The notes beneath the pieces are model-generated. The model did not search any database. It was given only the letters and a program-made list of their open reading frames with translations, and was not told the DNA's origin. A DNA stretch of 64,000 nucleotides from Psychroflexus montanilacus (lineage in GTDB: Bacteria; Bacteroidota; Bacteroidia; Flavobacteriales; Flavobacteriaceae): NCBI RefSeq assembly GCF_020164535.1, contig NZ_JAIQZC010000001.1, forward strand, positions 744,001 to 808,000. The letters are read 5' to 3'. A program made the translations under genes and the position numbers. Shown in pieces: positions 25,440-35,191 of this stretch; the stretch's first letter is position 1, and the number at the start of each line of letters is the position of its first letter.

Positions 25440-26963
25440 TTATTCAGTTAGAGTTTTATAGTCTGACTCATCAAGAATATTCACATTAATAATTTTTTCA
25501 GCTTTATAAAGTAAATTCTTAGAGTCTGTAGACAAGTTTTGTAGATGTACTTTCTTTCCAACTTTGTGATAGCGCTCAGTAATTTTATTAAGGGCTTCAA
25601 TCGCAGACATATCTACTACTCTACTTTCATAAAAATCGATGATGATTTCATCTGGATCATTAAGGACATCAAATTTTTCTGCAAAAACTGTTGTTGAACC
25701 AAAAAATAAAGGACCGAAAATTTGATAATGCTTTACACCATTGTCGTCAATTTTCTTCCTTGCTCGTATTCTAATGGCATTATCCCAGGCAAAAACTAAA
25801 GCTGCTATAATAACTCCCACCAACACAGCTAAAGCTAAATTATGAAGGACAACGGTAACAAGCATAACTAAAACCATCACCAAAATATCAGATTTTGGCA
25901 TACGTCTTAATGTCTTCAAACTCGCCCATTCAAAAGTTCCAATCGCCACCATAATCATAAGACCCGTAAGTGCTGCCATTGGCAATTGTTCAATTACACT
26001 TGCACCAAACATGATAAAAGCCAGCAGGGCTACAGCTGCTATGATTCCAGAAAGTCTGGCTCTGGCTCCATTAGAAATGTTGATCAAACTTTGACCAAGC
26101 ATGGCGCAACCACCCATTCCTGAGAAAAACCCAGATAAGATGTTTGCACTTCCCTGAGCAATTGCTTCACGATTTCCGTTACCTCTGGTTTCAGTGATTT
26201 CATCCACAATATTGAGGGTGAGTAAACTTTCAATAAGTCCTACTCCTGCAATAATTGCTGAATAAGGCAAAATCAAAATTAATGTTTCTAGAGTAAATGG
26301 AATTTCTGGAATGTGAAAAGGAGGAAATCCTCCACTTATGGAAGCTAAATCACCAACTGTGTTGGTAGATATACCACCAAAATAAACAATTCCAAAAACC
26401 ACAAGAATAGCGACTAAAGAGGCTGGAATTGCTCGGGTCAATTTAGGTAACAGCCAAATGATAAGCATAGTTAAAATGACCAATGCAAGGATAATAAATA
26501 AGTTACTTCCTGTGAGCCAGGCTCCGGAAGCATCCTTAAATTGATCTAACTGGGACATAAATATAATAATGGCAAGACCATTAACAAATCCAAATATCAC
26601 GGGATGTGGTACCAATCGCATCAATTTACCGAGTTTTAAAGTACCAGCAAGCGCTTGAATAATTCCCGCCAGTATAACGGTTGCAAAAATATATTCCACA
26701 CCATGACTACTTGCTAAAGAGACCAATACTACAGCTACAGCCCCTGTAGCTCCGGAAATCATTCCGGGACGACCACCAAAAATAGAAGTTACCAAAGCCA
26801 TTACAAAAGAGGCATATAATCCTGTAAGTGGCGATAAGCCAGCGATTAAAGAAAAGGCGACAGATTCTGGAATTAGCGCTAAAGCGACGGTTAATCCAGA
26901 CAAGACTTCGATTTTATAATCTACTTTTTGTTTAAAATCGAATAAATTAATTAACTTTTTCAT
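25440..26963 (-). CDS. SulP family inorganic anion transporter
   Basis: A 507-residue membrane protein of the SLC26/SulP family, which moves sulfate, bicarbonate or other anions. The N-terminal half has the family pattern VEVLSGLTVALALIPESVAFSLIAGLSPLTGLYASF and GMISGATGAVAVVLVSL, with about 10-12 membrane helices up to residue 400. A C-terminal STAS domain (residues about 410-500, with YESRVVDMSAIEALNKI) is complete. The substrate cannot be assigned; sodium-dependent bicarbonate uptake is one option. It stands 197 bases downstream of oxyR on the same strand, and may have its own promoter. Confidence 0.9.
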   Translation of the reverse strand: MKKLINLFDFKQKVDYKIEVLSGLTVALALIPESVAFSLIAGLSPLTGLYASFVMALVTSIFGGRPGMISGATGAVAVVLVSLASSHGVEYIFATVILAGIIQALAGTLKLGKLMRLVPHPVIFGFVNGLAIIIFMSQLDQFKDASGAWLTGSNLFIILALVILTMLIIWLLPKLTRAIPASLVAILVVFGIVYFGGISTNTVGDLASISGGFPPFHIPEIPFTLETLILILPYSAIIAGVGLIESLLTLNIVDEITETRGNGNREAIAQGSANILSGFFSGMGGCAMLGQSLINISNGARARLSGIIAAVALLAFIMFGASVIEQLPMAALTGLMIMVAIGTFEWASLKTLRRMPKSDILVMVLVMLVTVVLHNLALAVLVGVIIAALVFAWDNAIRIRARKKIDDNGVKHYQIFGPLFFGSTTVFAEKFDVLNDPDEIIIDFYESRVVDMSAIEALNKITERYHKVGKKVHLQNLSTDSKNLLYKAEKIINVNILDESDYKTLTE

Positions 26964-27160
26964 CTGTTTGTTTAAAATTTGATATTCTCTGTTTTGAATT
27001 ACAGTGAGAAAAGACGAATACTAAATCCTGCTATAAACTAACGGTAATTGACTTTTGTAAAAAGAATGCAAATGTAGAGGTTAAGAGTAAAGTAGCAGAA
27101 GGTTATTCTAATTTTTTTAAACAACTATGAATAAGTTTTAAAATATTGATTATTAGATGC

Positions 27161-28114
27161 TTAACTTCTATTATTTTGATTTAAAGGACTTATGATCTCA
27201 ATATCCTGAAATTGGATGGCGGCTTTAACGATTGAGTTGATTGACTCTTGCAGAGCTTTTATGATATGTGATTTAAGCTCGTTTTTGTGATGTACCAGAC
27301 TTATTTCTCTCGAGGGATAAGGTTTTTTAAAGAATTTGACATTCTTTTGCTTGCCTTCTTTCAGGTCTAAAGTATGAAGATATGGGAGTAGAGTCATGCC
27401 TAAACCCTCATCAGATAATTTAATCAGAGTTTCAAAACTTCCACTTTCCAGATAGAAACGCCTTTGATCTGGTAGGTTTTGGACACTCTTGCAAAGATTC
27501 AAAATGTTATCCTTGAAGCAATGCCCGTCTTCCAGCAATAGAACTTCGTCCACATCAAGATCTTCTGCGACTATGTCTTTGGAGTTAAATAAGCGGTGTT
27601 GCTCTGGAATATAGGCCATGAATGGCTCGTAATAAAGTGGTTTTTCTTTAATTTTTTCATTGCCGAGTGGAGTTGCAGCGATACCAGCATCTAGATGACC
27701 ATCAATCAATTTTTCTATAATGACCTCTGTGTGAACTTCTTCAATTTTTAAATTGATTTTGGGATATTTTTTTACAAAATTGTTTAAAAACATCGGCAAT
27801 AAGGTTGGCATTACCGTTGGTATAATTCCAAGCTTAAATTCTCCGCCTACAAAGCCTTTTTGCTGATCTACAATGTCTTGAATTCTTACACTTTCATTGA
27901 CGATATTTTTTGCCTGCTCAATAATTTTTTCTCCAACTGGTGTAAGTTTAATGGGCTTTTTGGTTCTGTCAAAAATTTTCACATTCAATTCTTCTTCAAG
28001 CTTTTGTACTTGCATGCTTAATGTAGGCTGAGTAACAAATACTTTTTCTGATGCCTTGGTGAAATTTTTATATTCTGCTACAGCAAGTACATAGGTGAGT
28101 TGAGTGATCGTCAT
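27161..28114 (-). CDS. oxyR: OxyR-type hydrogen peroxide sensor (LysR family)
   Basis: A 317-residue LysR regulator. The N-terminal helix-turn-helix spans residues 1-60 (LTYVLAVAEYKNFTKASEKVFVTQPTLSMQVQKLE), and the ligand domain follows. Two cysteines lie at residues 199 and 208 in LEDGHCFKDNILNLCKS, in the same sequence context and numbering as the peroxide-sensing pair of E. coli OxyR. This supports direct peroxide sensing by disulfide formation. No katG, ahpC or dps gene is in the window. The nearest downstream gene is the SulP transporter, and priA lies upstream in the same direction after an 83-base gap. Confidence 0.92.
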   Translation of the reverse strand: MTITQLTYVLAVAEYKNFTKASEKVFVTQPTLSMQVQKLEEELNVKIFDRTKKPIKLTPVGEKIIEQAKNIVNESVRIQDIVDQQKGFVGGEFKLGIIPTVMPTLLPMFLNNFVKKYPKINLKIEEVHTEVIIEKLIDGHLDAGIAATPLGNEKIKEKPLYYEPFMAYIPEQHRLFNSKDIVAEDLDVDEVLLLEDGHCFKDNILNLCKSVQNLPDQRRFYLESGSFETLIKLSDEGLGMTLLPYLHTLDLKEGKQKNVKFFKKPYPSREISLVHHKNELKSHIIKALQESINSIVKAAIQFQDIEIISPLNQNNRS

Positions 28115-28197
28115 GTTGAAATTTTTTATAAAAATACAATAGTATTAGAGAATCGTATAAAGCTATAAGTTGTAATTATGATTTATTGATGAAAATA

Positions 28198-30660
28198 TTA
28201 ATAAGGATCTACATTTACAATCACTTTGATGGTTCGAAACTGAGCTATAGATTTAAATTTATCAATTCCTGCTTTCACATAGGATTTGGTCTTTGCAAGT
28301 GATTGTTCCTGAGGAATTTTAATCAGGATATTTTTATGATACTCGTTTCTGATTCTGGATACCGCAGGAAATTCAGGGCCTAACACGTTGGTCGTGAAAA
28401 TTTGTCTGTAGTAAAGTGCCAACCAGTCTGAAGCTTCATTCAATTTATTTAAGTCTCTAGATTTAAAAGTAATCTTGATCATTCTAAATAGCGGCGGATA
28501 TTTAAAATGTCTGCGGTCATCTAGTTGCTCTTTAAACATTTCTGTATAACTATTGGTCGTTACTTGCTGTAAAATCCTGTGGTAAGGATTGTAAGTTTGT
28601 ATCAAAACCTGACCTTGTTCCTGGGTTCGGCCTGCCCTACCTGCTACTTGCACTAAGAGTTGAAAACTTCTTTCATGAGCTCTAAAATCGGGAAAATTGA
28701 GTAAGCTATCCGCATTCATCACACCCACAAGTTTCACATGTCTAAAGTCTAAGCCTTTAGTTAGCATTTGTGTACCTACCAAAATATCAATTTCACTGTT
28801 TTCAAAAGCAGAAATGATCTTCTCATAAGCGTATTTTCCACGAGTGGTATCCAGGTCCATCCGTTTGATGACTTTATCTTCAAATAAAGCATTGAGTTCT
28901 GTTTCAATTTGTTCGGTTCCAAAGCCTTTTGTAGTCACATCTTTAGAACCACAAGCCATACATTTGGTCTGCATAGCGATATGATATCCGCAGTAATGAC
29001 ACCTAAGTGTGTTGTTATGTTTATGATAGGTGAGACTCACATCACAATTTGGACATTGCGGTGCATGACCGCAGGTATTACATTCCAAAATTGGCGAGTA
29101 TCCTCTTCGGTTTTGAAATAGAATGACTTGCTGACCTTCCTTCAAGGTTTCCTCGATCGCCTTTATTAGGATTTCTGAAAAATGACCCGTCATCTTTTGT
29201 TTTCTCTGCTGATCTTTGAGATCGACTAACTCAACTTTAGGAGGAACTACATTTCCAAACCTTCTGGTGAGTTGAGCAAAAGCATACTTATCTTGCTTTA
29301 CATTGTAATAGCTTTCAAGACTAGGAGTTGCTGTTCCTAGAAGCGTTTTTGCTTTAAATAAAGAAGCTAAAACTATAGCAGTATCCCTGGCATGGTAGCG
29401 TGGTGCTGGATCAAATTGTTTAAAGCTGCTTTCATGAGATTCATCTACAACAACGAGACCTAAATCTTGAAAGGGCAGAAATATAGAAGACCTCGCTCCT
29501 ATCACAATTTTACCTTTAGTGGCATTCAAAATATGCCTGTAAACTTCCACCCTTTCGTTAACTGAATACTTGCTGTGATATACTAAAACTTCGTCACCAA
29601 AATAATCTTGCAAACGCTGAATAAGCTGTGTGGTTAAAGCAATTTCAGGAAGTAAATAAAGCACCTGCTTTCCTTGCTGAATGATCTTTTCAATTAATTT
29701 AATATAGACTTCAGTTTTGCCTGAAGACGTTACCCCTTGAAGTAAACACACCGGATGCATTTTCAATCCATTTTCAATTTCTTCTAAAGCGTGGGTTTGA
29801 TATTCATTTAGATTTATCTTTTGAGAAGACGACTCCCCGTCATATTGAATCCTATCCTTTTTTATGTAATATTCTTCAAAAATTGACTTTTCTATCAAGG
29901 ATTTGATCACAGCATCAGATACGCTGGCTTCTTCTTTGAGAACTTTTACAGAAATTGGTTTTTGGGTTTGAGCCTTAAGACTGAATAATTTCAAAAGTGC
30001 TTGTTTTTGCTTTTTTGCACGATCCAGGCTTTCTAAGAGTGCTGTCAATTCAGTTTCAGTATTAAAATGGTCAGTAAGTTTTACATACTTCTGAAGTTTT
30101 GGCTTGTACTGTTTATTCAATTCCTGATTGATAAGAATAAGGCCCTTTTCTGCCATCGCATTTATGACAGGAAAAATTGTTTTTTTATCCAGGATGAGGA
30201 TAATTTCACTGATTTTGAGTAAACTCTGCTTTTGGAGTGCCTGTAGAATTAGGTATTCGCTATCGGTTAAACCGCTCTCATCATCGATACCAGCTAGGTC
30301 AAAATCTGGGTGAGGCTCTATTACAGTTTCACTTTCTATTAAAAGCGCGCTTGGCAGAGCAGACCTGAGAATATCTCCTTCAGTGCAGAGGTAATAGTCT
30401 GCTATCCACTTCCATAATTTGAGTTGCTGACCTGTAACCGTTGGTGTTTCGTCCAGTACTTCTTCTACGGGCTTAGCCTCGTAACGCAATGGAGGATTTT
30501 GGTGGATGTGGGCGACAATACTTGTATAAACCTTACGCTTACCAAAAGGCACTGCTACCCTCATCCCTACTTCTAGATGACTGTACTCTTCATCTGTAAC
30601 AGAATAGGTAAATCTTTGTTCTAAAGGAAGAGGAACGATGACATCAATGAAGAAAGGCAT
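28198..30660 (-). CDS. priA: Primosomal replication restart helicase PriA
   Basis: PriA reloads the replisome at collapsed forks. The 820-residue protein has the N-terminal DNA-binding domain (IVPLPLEQRFTYSV), a helicase core with Walker A GVTSSGKTEVYIKL, DEAH-box-like VVVDESHE, and motif VI with QVAGRAGR. The Cys-rich zinc region (CNTCGHAPQCPNCDVSL and CHYCGYH...CMACGS) sits between the helicase lobes. The length is slightly above E. coli PriA. It is the last gene of the nadC operon, 17 nt after the DUF2147 gene. Confidence 0.96.
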   Translation of the reverse strand: MPFFIDVIVPLPLEQRFTYSVTDEEYSHLEVGMRVAVPFGKRKVYTSIVAHIHQNPPLRYEAKPVEEVLDETPTVTGQQLKLWKWIADYYLCTEGDILRSALPSALLIESETVIEPHPDFDLAGIDDESGLTDSEYLILQALQKQSLLKISEIILILDKKTIFPVINAMAEKGLILINQELNKQYKPKLQKYVKLTDHFNTETELTALLESLDRAKKQKQALLKLFSLKAQTQKPISVKVLKEEASVSDAVIKSLIEKSIFEEYYIKKDRIQYDGESSSQKINLNEYQTHALEEIENGLKMHPVCLLQGVTSSGKTEVYIKLIEKIIQQGKQVLYLLPEIALTTQLIQRLQDYFGDEVLVYHSKYSVNERVEVYRHILNATKGKIVIGARSSIFLPFQDLGLVVVDESHESSFKQFDPAPRYHARDTAIVLASLFKAKTLLGTATPSLESYYNVKQDKYAFAQLTRRFGNVVPPKVELVDLKDQQRKQKMTGHFSEILIKAIEETLKEGQQVILFQNRRGYSPILECNTCGHAPQCPNCDVSLTYHKHNNTLRCHYCGYHIAMQTKCMACGSKDVTTKGFGTEQIETELNALFEDKVIKRMDLDTTRGKYAYEKIISAFENSEIDILVGTQMLTKGLDFRHVKLVGVMNADSLLNFPDFRAHERSFQLLVQVAGRAGRTQEQGQVLIQTYNPYHRILQQVTTNSYTEMFKEQLDDRRHFKYPPLFRMIKITFKSRDLNKLNEASDWLALYYRQIFTTNVLGPEFPAVSRIRNEYHKNILIKIPQEQSLAKTKSYVKAGIDKFKSIAQFRTIKVIVNVDPY

Positions 30661-30677
30661 TAGACAATGATTATACG

Positions 30678-31103
30678 TTAATCTTCAACTCTTTTCCACT
30701 CTTGTGTTCTGTAAAAAAGAGAAACATACCCTCTTACCATCAGGATATTTGGGTCCTCATCATTCAACCAAATTTTTGCGTCGTAAGTTTTACCGTTTTC
30801 AGGATCGGTTATTCTTCCATCTGTATATTCCTCACCGTCTTTAGAAAGACTTTCTAAAATCACCATGCCTTCAATCTTCTGGTCTTTTTGTTCTCCTTCA
30901 CATTTTGAACAACGCCTATCTCGCTCGTCTTCTTTCAGTATTTTCTTTACTTTTCCAAAGACCTGATCATCTTCTTTATAGATTTCGACAATTGACTTTT
31001 CAACTCCGCTATCGTCATCTACTGTTTTCCAGTCACCAAAAATATCTTGTGCTAATATCAAGTTGACGCTAAGCAGACTAATACTTAATAAAATAATCTT
31101 CAT
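30678..31103 (-). CDS. Secreted DUF2147 family protein
   Basis: A 141-residue protein with a signal peptide (residues 1-18, ending ILAQ). The mature part is a beta-rich DUF2147 domain: DIFGDWKTVDDDSGVEKSIVEIYKE, two Cys in RRCSKCEGEQ, a GKTYDAKIWL strand and the end VRGYVSLFYRTQEWKRV. The family is lipocalin-like and of unknown function. Two cysteines four residues apart may form a disulfide. It sits 4 nt after the chalcone isomerase-like gene and before priA. Confidence 0.85.
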   Translation of the reverse strand: MKIILLSISLLSVNLILAQDIFGDWKTVDDDSGVEKSIVEIYKEDDQVFGKVKKILKEDERDRRCSKCEGEQKDQKIEGMVILESLSKDGEEYTDGRITDPENGKTYDAKIWLNDEDPNILMVRGYVSLFYRTQEWKRVED

Positions 31104-31107
31104 GGTA

Positions 31108-31668
31108 TTATATATTTAGCATTCCTTTCATCAAATCCTTGTCGGCAGGCTTATCACAGAACCATATTCCAAAAAGAGCCTTTTTAAAATCTAATCCTTC
31201 AATAGTGCCAAGTTCTTTATTATTTTTGAAGACTACTACACCTTCAGAAGGGGAATAGGTGATATCAAAGACATCATCTTCTGAAATTTCATTTGAGAAA
31301 AAGGATTTGAATTTATCGATTTTTGCTCTGTGAGGTTCCATATGTCCATCGGTAGAATTTTCAAAACCGTCTTCTACAGCTGAACTCATCTTTCCACTGG
31401 AAATAAGTCCAGACACGATATGAATCTTTAAAGCCATAGGTGCATTAGAATTTATGACTTCTTGTGCGTTTTCGGTTTCATGATCTGTATAAAGACCTCC
31501 GACATATAGGTCCATCCAGAATTTTTCTCTCACTCCTGCTCCATTCAAATCTAGACTAGTCTCACCAACCTCAAACGTATCAGGAAGTTCAATTCCAGAA
31601 ACTTCAATTTGGCTAAATGATAAACTCGTAGCGAATAAAAAAATTATGGAAAAAAAGGTAAATTTCAT
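31108..31668 (-). CDS. Secreted chalcone isomerase-like protein
   Basis: A 186-residue protein with a signal peptide (residues 1-19) and the chalcone isomerase fold (IEVSGIELPDTFEVGETSLDLNGAGVREKFWMDLYVGGLY). Bacterial members lack the flavonoid pathway, so enzyme activity on chalcones is not expected; fatty-acid binding has been seen for related plant proteins (established for those only). The protein ends with the family's FGIWFCDKP and helix. It lies 4 nt from both the YihY gene and the DUF2147 gene, so the three are cotranscribed. Confidence 0.82.
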   Translation of the reverse strand: MKFTFFSIIFLFATSLSFSQIEVSGIELPDTFEVGETSLDLNGAGVREKFWMDLYVGGLYTDHETENAQEVINSNAPMALKIHIVSGLISSGKMSSAVEDGFENSTDGHMEPHRAKIDKFKSFFSNEISEDDVFDITYSPSEGVVVFKNNKELGTIEGLDFKKALFGIWFCDKPADKDLMKGMLNI

Positions 31669-31672
31669 AGGG

Positions 31673-32599
31673 CTATTTTTTTGATTTTTGTTTTAGGTTA
31701 TAAAGTGATCCATTCAACTCAAAACCTAGTAAAAGTATATTTGAATTCAACCAAATATATAACATGAGAATTAAGAGAGCCCCAATAGAACCATAAAGTT
31801 TGTTGTATGCACTAAAATTTTCTACATAGATAGAAAACAAGTAAGTAGTTAAAATAATGAGTAATGTCGTGAAAAATGAGCCTGGTGAAAAAAATCTAGT
31901 TTTACGACCTTCTTTGGTTCCGAAATAATACAAAGTAGAAATACCTAGTATAAGCACGAGTATCAATATAGCAAAACGACCGTACTTGGCTAGTAAAAGC
32001 GAATCTCCTACTACACCGATACTTTTGAACTGATCTATAATGAAAGTAAAGTACACTGTAGCTATCACAGCTATCAGCAGTAGAATAGCCACAATAATTG
32101 CAACCCCTACGGCTACCATGTATTGTCTAATAATTGTCCTATTAATTTTGGTATGGTAGGAAAATTCAAAGCCTGTGAAAATTGCATTTACACCGTTGGA
32201 CATTAAAAAAACAGATAGCAAAAACACAAACGAAAGCAATCCTGCTCTGGGATTGTTGGCAATATCATAAAAAATATCCTGAAACAATCCAGAAGTTTGA
32301 GGCGGTAATAAATCTTCCAGATAATTGAGCAATTCTTGCTGAAAATTATCAATAAACCAAACAAATGGAATCAGATTCAGAACAAAAAGTAAGAAGGGGA
32401 AAATCGCCATAAAAAAGCTAAATGCAATAGAGCCGGCTCGTGTAGAGAATGTACCTTTTAGAATGCCTACAGTATACAAACTTAATAAATCATAAAGCGT
32501 AAAGCCTTCAAAACCTGGCAATTTCAATTGGTTAAACCAATAAGCAATTCGGCTAATTACTGGGATTTTCTTGAGTGTATCGCTTATTTCGGCGGCCAT
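31673..32599 (-). CDS. YihY/BrkB family inner-membrane protein
   Basis: A 308-residue integral membrane protein with about six hydrophobic helices. The family pattern is GTFSTRAGSIAFSFFMAIFPFLLF in the first third, with PPQTSGLFQDIFYDIANN and later KLYGSIGALLILMLYIWLNSNILLLGFELN at the end. Often annotated as ribonuclease BN or virulence factor BrkB; both names come from early misassignments, and the real function is unknown. It starts 2 nt after nadC. Confidence 0.88.
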   Translation of the reverse strand: MAAEISDTLKKIPVISRIAYWFNQLKLPGFEGFTLYDLLSLYTVGILKGTFSTRAGSIAFSFFMAIFPFLLFVLNLIPFVWFIDNFQQELLNYLEDLLPPQTSGLFQDIFYDIANNPRAGLLSFVFLLSVFLMSNGVNAIFTGFEFSYHTKINRTIIRQYMVAVGVAIIVAILLLIAVIATVYFTFIIDQFKSIGVVGDSLLLAKYGRFAILILVLILGISTLYYFGTKEGRKTRFFSPGSFFTTLLIILTTYLFSIYVENFSAYNKLYGSIGALLILMLYIWLNSNILLLGFELNGSLYNLKQKSKK

Positions 32600-32601
32600 A
32601 A

Positions 32602-33459
32602 TTAAACAGCTTTTAGGCTAAGATCTAAGTTATGAACCGAGTGAATGAGTGACCCGCTTGAAATAAAGTCTACCCCACATTCTGCATAACCTTTAGCATT
32701 TTCCAGCGTAATACCACCGCTGGATTCTGAGTAACACCTCCCATTTATAAGATTGACAGCTGCTTTTGTATCTTGGTAACTAAAATTGTCCAAGAGAATT
32801 CTATAAACACCATCATTTTCCAAAATTTCTTCTACTTCTGAAAGTGATCTTGCTTCCACTACTATTCTAAGATCCAAATTTTGTTCTGCCAGATAACTAA
32901 TGGTTTTCTGTATTGCTTTTGAAATCCCTCCCGCAAAATCTATGTGATTATCTTTCAACATAACCATATCGTACAGAGCGAACCTGTGGTTGGTTCCACC
33001 TCCAATTTTGACTGCCATTTTTTCTGGGGCCCGGAACCCTGGCGTAGTTTTTCGGGTATCCAGAATTTGAGTATTAAAGCCTTTCAAAAGATTTGAAAAC
33101 TTACTCGTCTTTGTTGCAATAGCACTCATTCGCTGCATGGCATTAAGAACCAAACGTTCTGCTTTAAGTATAGATTGACTTGAGCCGGAAACATAAAAGG
33201 CAACATCTCCCGGATTCATTGTATCTCCATCTTTCATTAACACTTCTACTTCCAAAGCGGGATCTACAAACTTAAAAACCTCTTTTGCAAATTCGATACC
33301 TGCAAGAACCCCTTGATCTTTTACAAGTAATTTGGCTTTGCCTTTTGCATCCTTTGGAATACAAGCTAAACTAGAATGATCTCCATCGCCAACATCTTCT
33401 CTTATAGCATTTTGAATAATGATTTGGATTTCTTCTGCCAATTGCTTTTCACTAATCAT
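32602..33459 (-). CDS. nadC: Nicotinate-nucleotide diphosphorylase (carboxylating)
   Basis: NadC converts quinolinate and PRPP to nicotinate mononucleotide in de novo NAD synthesis. The 285-residue protein begins MISEKQLAEEIQIIIQNAIREDVGDGDHSS, the usual start, so the ATG at 33459 is chosen over one 108 bases upstream that would run into rlmH. ERLVLNAMQRMSAIATKT, LDTRKTTPGFR and KDNHIDFAGG carry the active site. It is first in the operon nadC-yihY-chalcone isomerase-like-DUF2147-priA. Its promoter interleaves with that of rlmH. Confidence 0.95.
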   Translation of the reverse strand: MISEKQLAEEIQIIIQNAIREDVGDGDHSSLACIPKDAKGKAKLLVKDQGVLAGIEFAKEVFKFVDPALEVEVLMKDGDTMNPGDVAFYVSGSSQSILKAERLVLNAMQRMSAIATKTSKFSNLLKGFNTQILDTRKTTPGFRAPEKMAVKIGGGTNHRFALYDMVMLKDNHIDFAGGISKAIQKTISYLAEQNLDLRIVVEARSLSEVEEILENDGVYRILLDNFSYQDTKAAVNLINGRCYSESSGGITLENAKGYAECGVDFISSGSLIHSVHNLDLSLKAV

Positions 33460-33468
33460 CTGGTTATC

Positions 33469-33491
33469 TATTTTTGTCTCAAACAAAGTTA
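33469..33491. promoter_or_regulatory. Interleaved divergent -7 boxes of rlmH and nadC
   Basis: Plus strand TATTTTTG at 33469-33476 faces rlmH, 29 nt before its ATG. Minus strand TAACTTTG (33484-33491) faces nadC, 24 nt before its ATG. The two octamers sit in only 46 bases between the divergent starts. The -33 elements are less certain. Confidence 0.5.
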
Positions 33492-33505
33492 AACTTTTTA
33501 TACAG

Positions 33506-33979
33506 ATGACCATCACCTTAGTGCTTGTAGGTAAAACAGACAACCGGCATCTTGAAGCCCTCATCAATGATTATAAAAAGCGTTTATCGTTTTTTGTAAA
33601 ATTTGAAACCATGCTAATTCCAGATCTTAAGAAAAGAAAAAACATGGAAATAGAATTACAGAAAGAAAAAGAAGGTGAGCTTATTTTAAGTAAAATCTCT
33701 CCTTCAGATTTTGTTGTTCTTCTTGATGAGACAGGTCTTGAATACAGCTCGACAAAAATGGCAAGCTGGTTGCAGAAGCGTATGAATACTGGACTAAAAA
33801 ATCTTGTTTTCGTTATTGGGGGACCTTATGGATTTTCTCCAAAAGTCTATGCCAGAGGAAATCAAAAACTAGCTTTATCCAAAATGACATTTTCACATCA
33901 AATGATTCGCTTGTTTTTTACAGAGCAGCTCTACAGAGCTTTTACAATTTTGAAAAACCTACCCTACCATCACGAATAA
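33506..33979 (+). CDS. rlmH: 23S rRNA (pseudouridine1915-N3)-methyltransferase RlmH
   Basis: RlmH is a SPOUT-fold methyltransferase that modifies pseudouridine 1915 in helix 69 of 23S rRNA. The 157-residue length is standard. FVVLLDETGLEYSSTKMA, FVIGGPYGFSPKVYAR and the closing SHQMIRLFFTEQLYRAFTILKNLPYHHE are diagnostic, with the C-terminal His-rich end used in rRNA binding. The ATG at 33506 gives MTITLVLVGKTDN; a longer frame would start within nadC. Monocistronic, facing queA. Confidence 0.96.
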   Translation: MTITLVLVGKTDNRHLEALINDYKKRLSFFVKFETMLIPDLKKRKNMEIELQKEKEGELILSKISPSDFVVLLDETGLEYSSTKMASWLQKRMNTGLKNLVFVIGGPYGFSPKVYARGNQKLALSKMTFSHQMIRLFFTEQLYRAFTILKNLPYHHE

Positions 33980-34015
33980 AAAAAGCTGACACACCTTGGA
34001 TGAGCCAGCTTCTCC
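33980..34015 (+). terminator. Weak hairpin after rlmH
   Basis: AAGCTG and CAGCTT form a 6-base stem with partial extension around the loop, preceded by an A run. It could serve as a weak terminator between rlmH and queA, but lacks a good T tract on either strand. Confidence 0.3.
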
Positions 34016-34034
34016 CTTAATTAGACATTGTTGA

Positions 34035-35090
34035 CTATAATATCAACATTGCATCTCCATAGGAGTAAAATTTATATTTTTCCTTTATAGCTTCTTTATA
34101 AGCTTTTTCCATCAAGTCATGACCTGCAAAAGCAGATATCATCATTAATAAAGTAGATTTTGGCATGTGGAAATTGGTAATCATACAATTGGCAATGCTA
34201 AAATCGTGCGGAGGAAAAATAAATTTATTGGTCCACCCAGTATACTCATTAAGTCGTTGGTTGGAACTTACAGCACTTTCCAAAGTTCTCATAACTGTTG
34301 TACCTACTGCACAGATTTTTCTTTTATCAGATTTAGCATTGTTGATGATGCTTGTCGCTTTGCTATCAATTCTTATTTCTTCACTATCCATCTTGTGCTT
34401 AGACAAATCTTCCACCTCGACTGGATTGAAAGTTCCCAATCCAATGTGCAAAGTCACTTCTGCAAAGTCAATACCTTTGATTTCAAGACGCTTCAATAGA
34501 TGCTTTGAAAAATGAAGACCAGCAGTAGGAGCTGCGACGGCTCCTTCTTCTTTGGCATAAATGGTTTGGTAACGCTCAGCGTCTTCTGGCACTACATCGC
34601 GCTTGATATATTTTGGAAGTGGTGTTTGACCAAGTTCAGTCAATTTATTTCTAAAATCCTGGTAAGATCCATCATATAGGAAGCGCAATGTTCTACCTCG
34701 GTTGGTAGTGTTGTCAATCACTTCTGCAACAAGGCTTTCATCTTCACCAAAGTAAAGTTTATTCCCGATTCTAATTTTTCTGGCTGGATCTACAAGTACG
34801 TCCCAAAGTCTGGTTTCTGGATTGAGCTCTCTTAACAGAAAAACTTCAATTTTGGCACCTGTTTTTTCTTTGTTTCCATAAAGTCTAGCTGGGAAAACTT
34901 TGGTATTATTGAACACCATGACGTCTTTTTCTTCAAAATAGTCAATAACATCTTTAAACATTTTGTGCTCAATAGAACCATCCTTACGATTTACTACCAT
35001 CAACTTGGCCTCATCTCGGTGTTCCGAAGGAAATTCTGCCAATAGTTCTTCTGGTAAAGTAAATTCGAATTGTGAAAGTTTCATTCCCAT
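34035..35090 (-). CDS. queA: S-adenosylmethionine:tRNA ribosyltransferase-isomerase
   Basis: QueA transfers and rearranges the ribose of SAM onto preQ1-modified tRNA to form epoxyqueuosine. The 351-residue length is normal. [29 protein letters not shown] starts the protein; [15 protein letters not shown] and [15 protein letters not shown] are strongly conserved. An ATG 6 bases downstream would remove two residues and fits many family members. It has its own promoter (35115-35146) despite lying after the aroA operon. Confidence 0.97.
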   Translation of the reverse strand: MGMKLSQFEFTLPEELLAEFPSEHRDEAKLMVVNRKDGSIEHKMFKDVIDYFEEKDVMVFNNTKVFPARLYGNKEKTGAKIEVFLLRELNPETRLWDVLVDPARKIRIGNKLYFGEDESLVAEVIDNTTNRGRTLRFLYDGSYQDFRNKLTELGQTPLPKYIKRDVVPEDAERYQTIYAKEEGAVAAPTAGLHFSKHLLKRLEIKGIDFAEVTLHIGLGTFNPVEVEDLSKHKMDSEEIRIDSKATSIINNAKSDKRKICAVGTTVMRTLESAVSSNQRLNEYTGWTNKFIFPPHDFSIANCMITNFHMPKSTLLMMISAFAGHDLMEKAYKEAIKEKYKFYSYGDAMLIL

Positions 35091-35114
35091 AGTCTAGTAT
35101 ATTTTTTAAAAGTG

Positions 35115-35146
35115 CAAATATACTACCGCGAGATAGGCGTTGTCAA
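35115..35146 (-). promoter_or_regulatory. queA: Promoter of queA (TTG-N21-TATATTTG, minus strand)
   Basis: On the minus strand TTG (35144-35146) and TATATTTG (35115-35122) are 21 nt apart, and the -7 box ends 24 nt before the ATG. Both fit the consensus. Confidence 0.65.
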
Positions 35147-35191
35147 GTAAATTATAGTTTATTTACATTAATAAAGAGTGAGGTAGCGTTT

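Noticed and set aside
34165-34515. Two overlapping long frames opposite queA
   Set aside because: Both are antisense shadows of a conserved enzyme in different frames; no promoter or spacing supports them.
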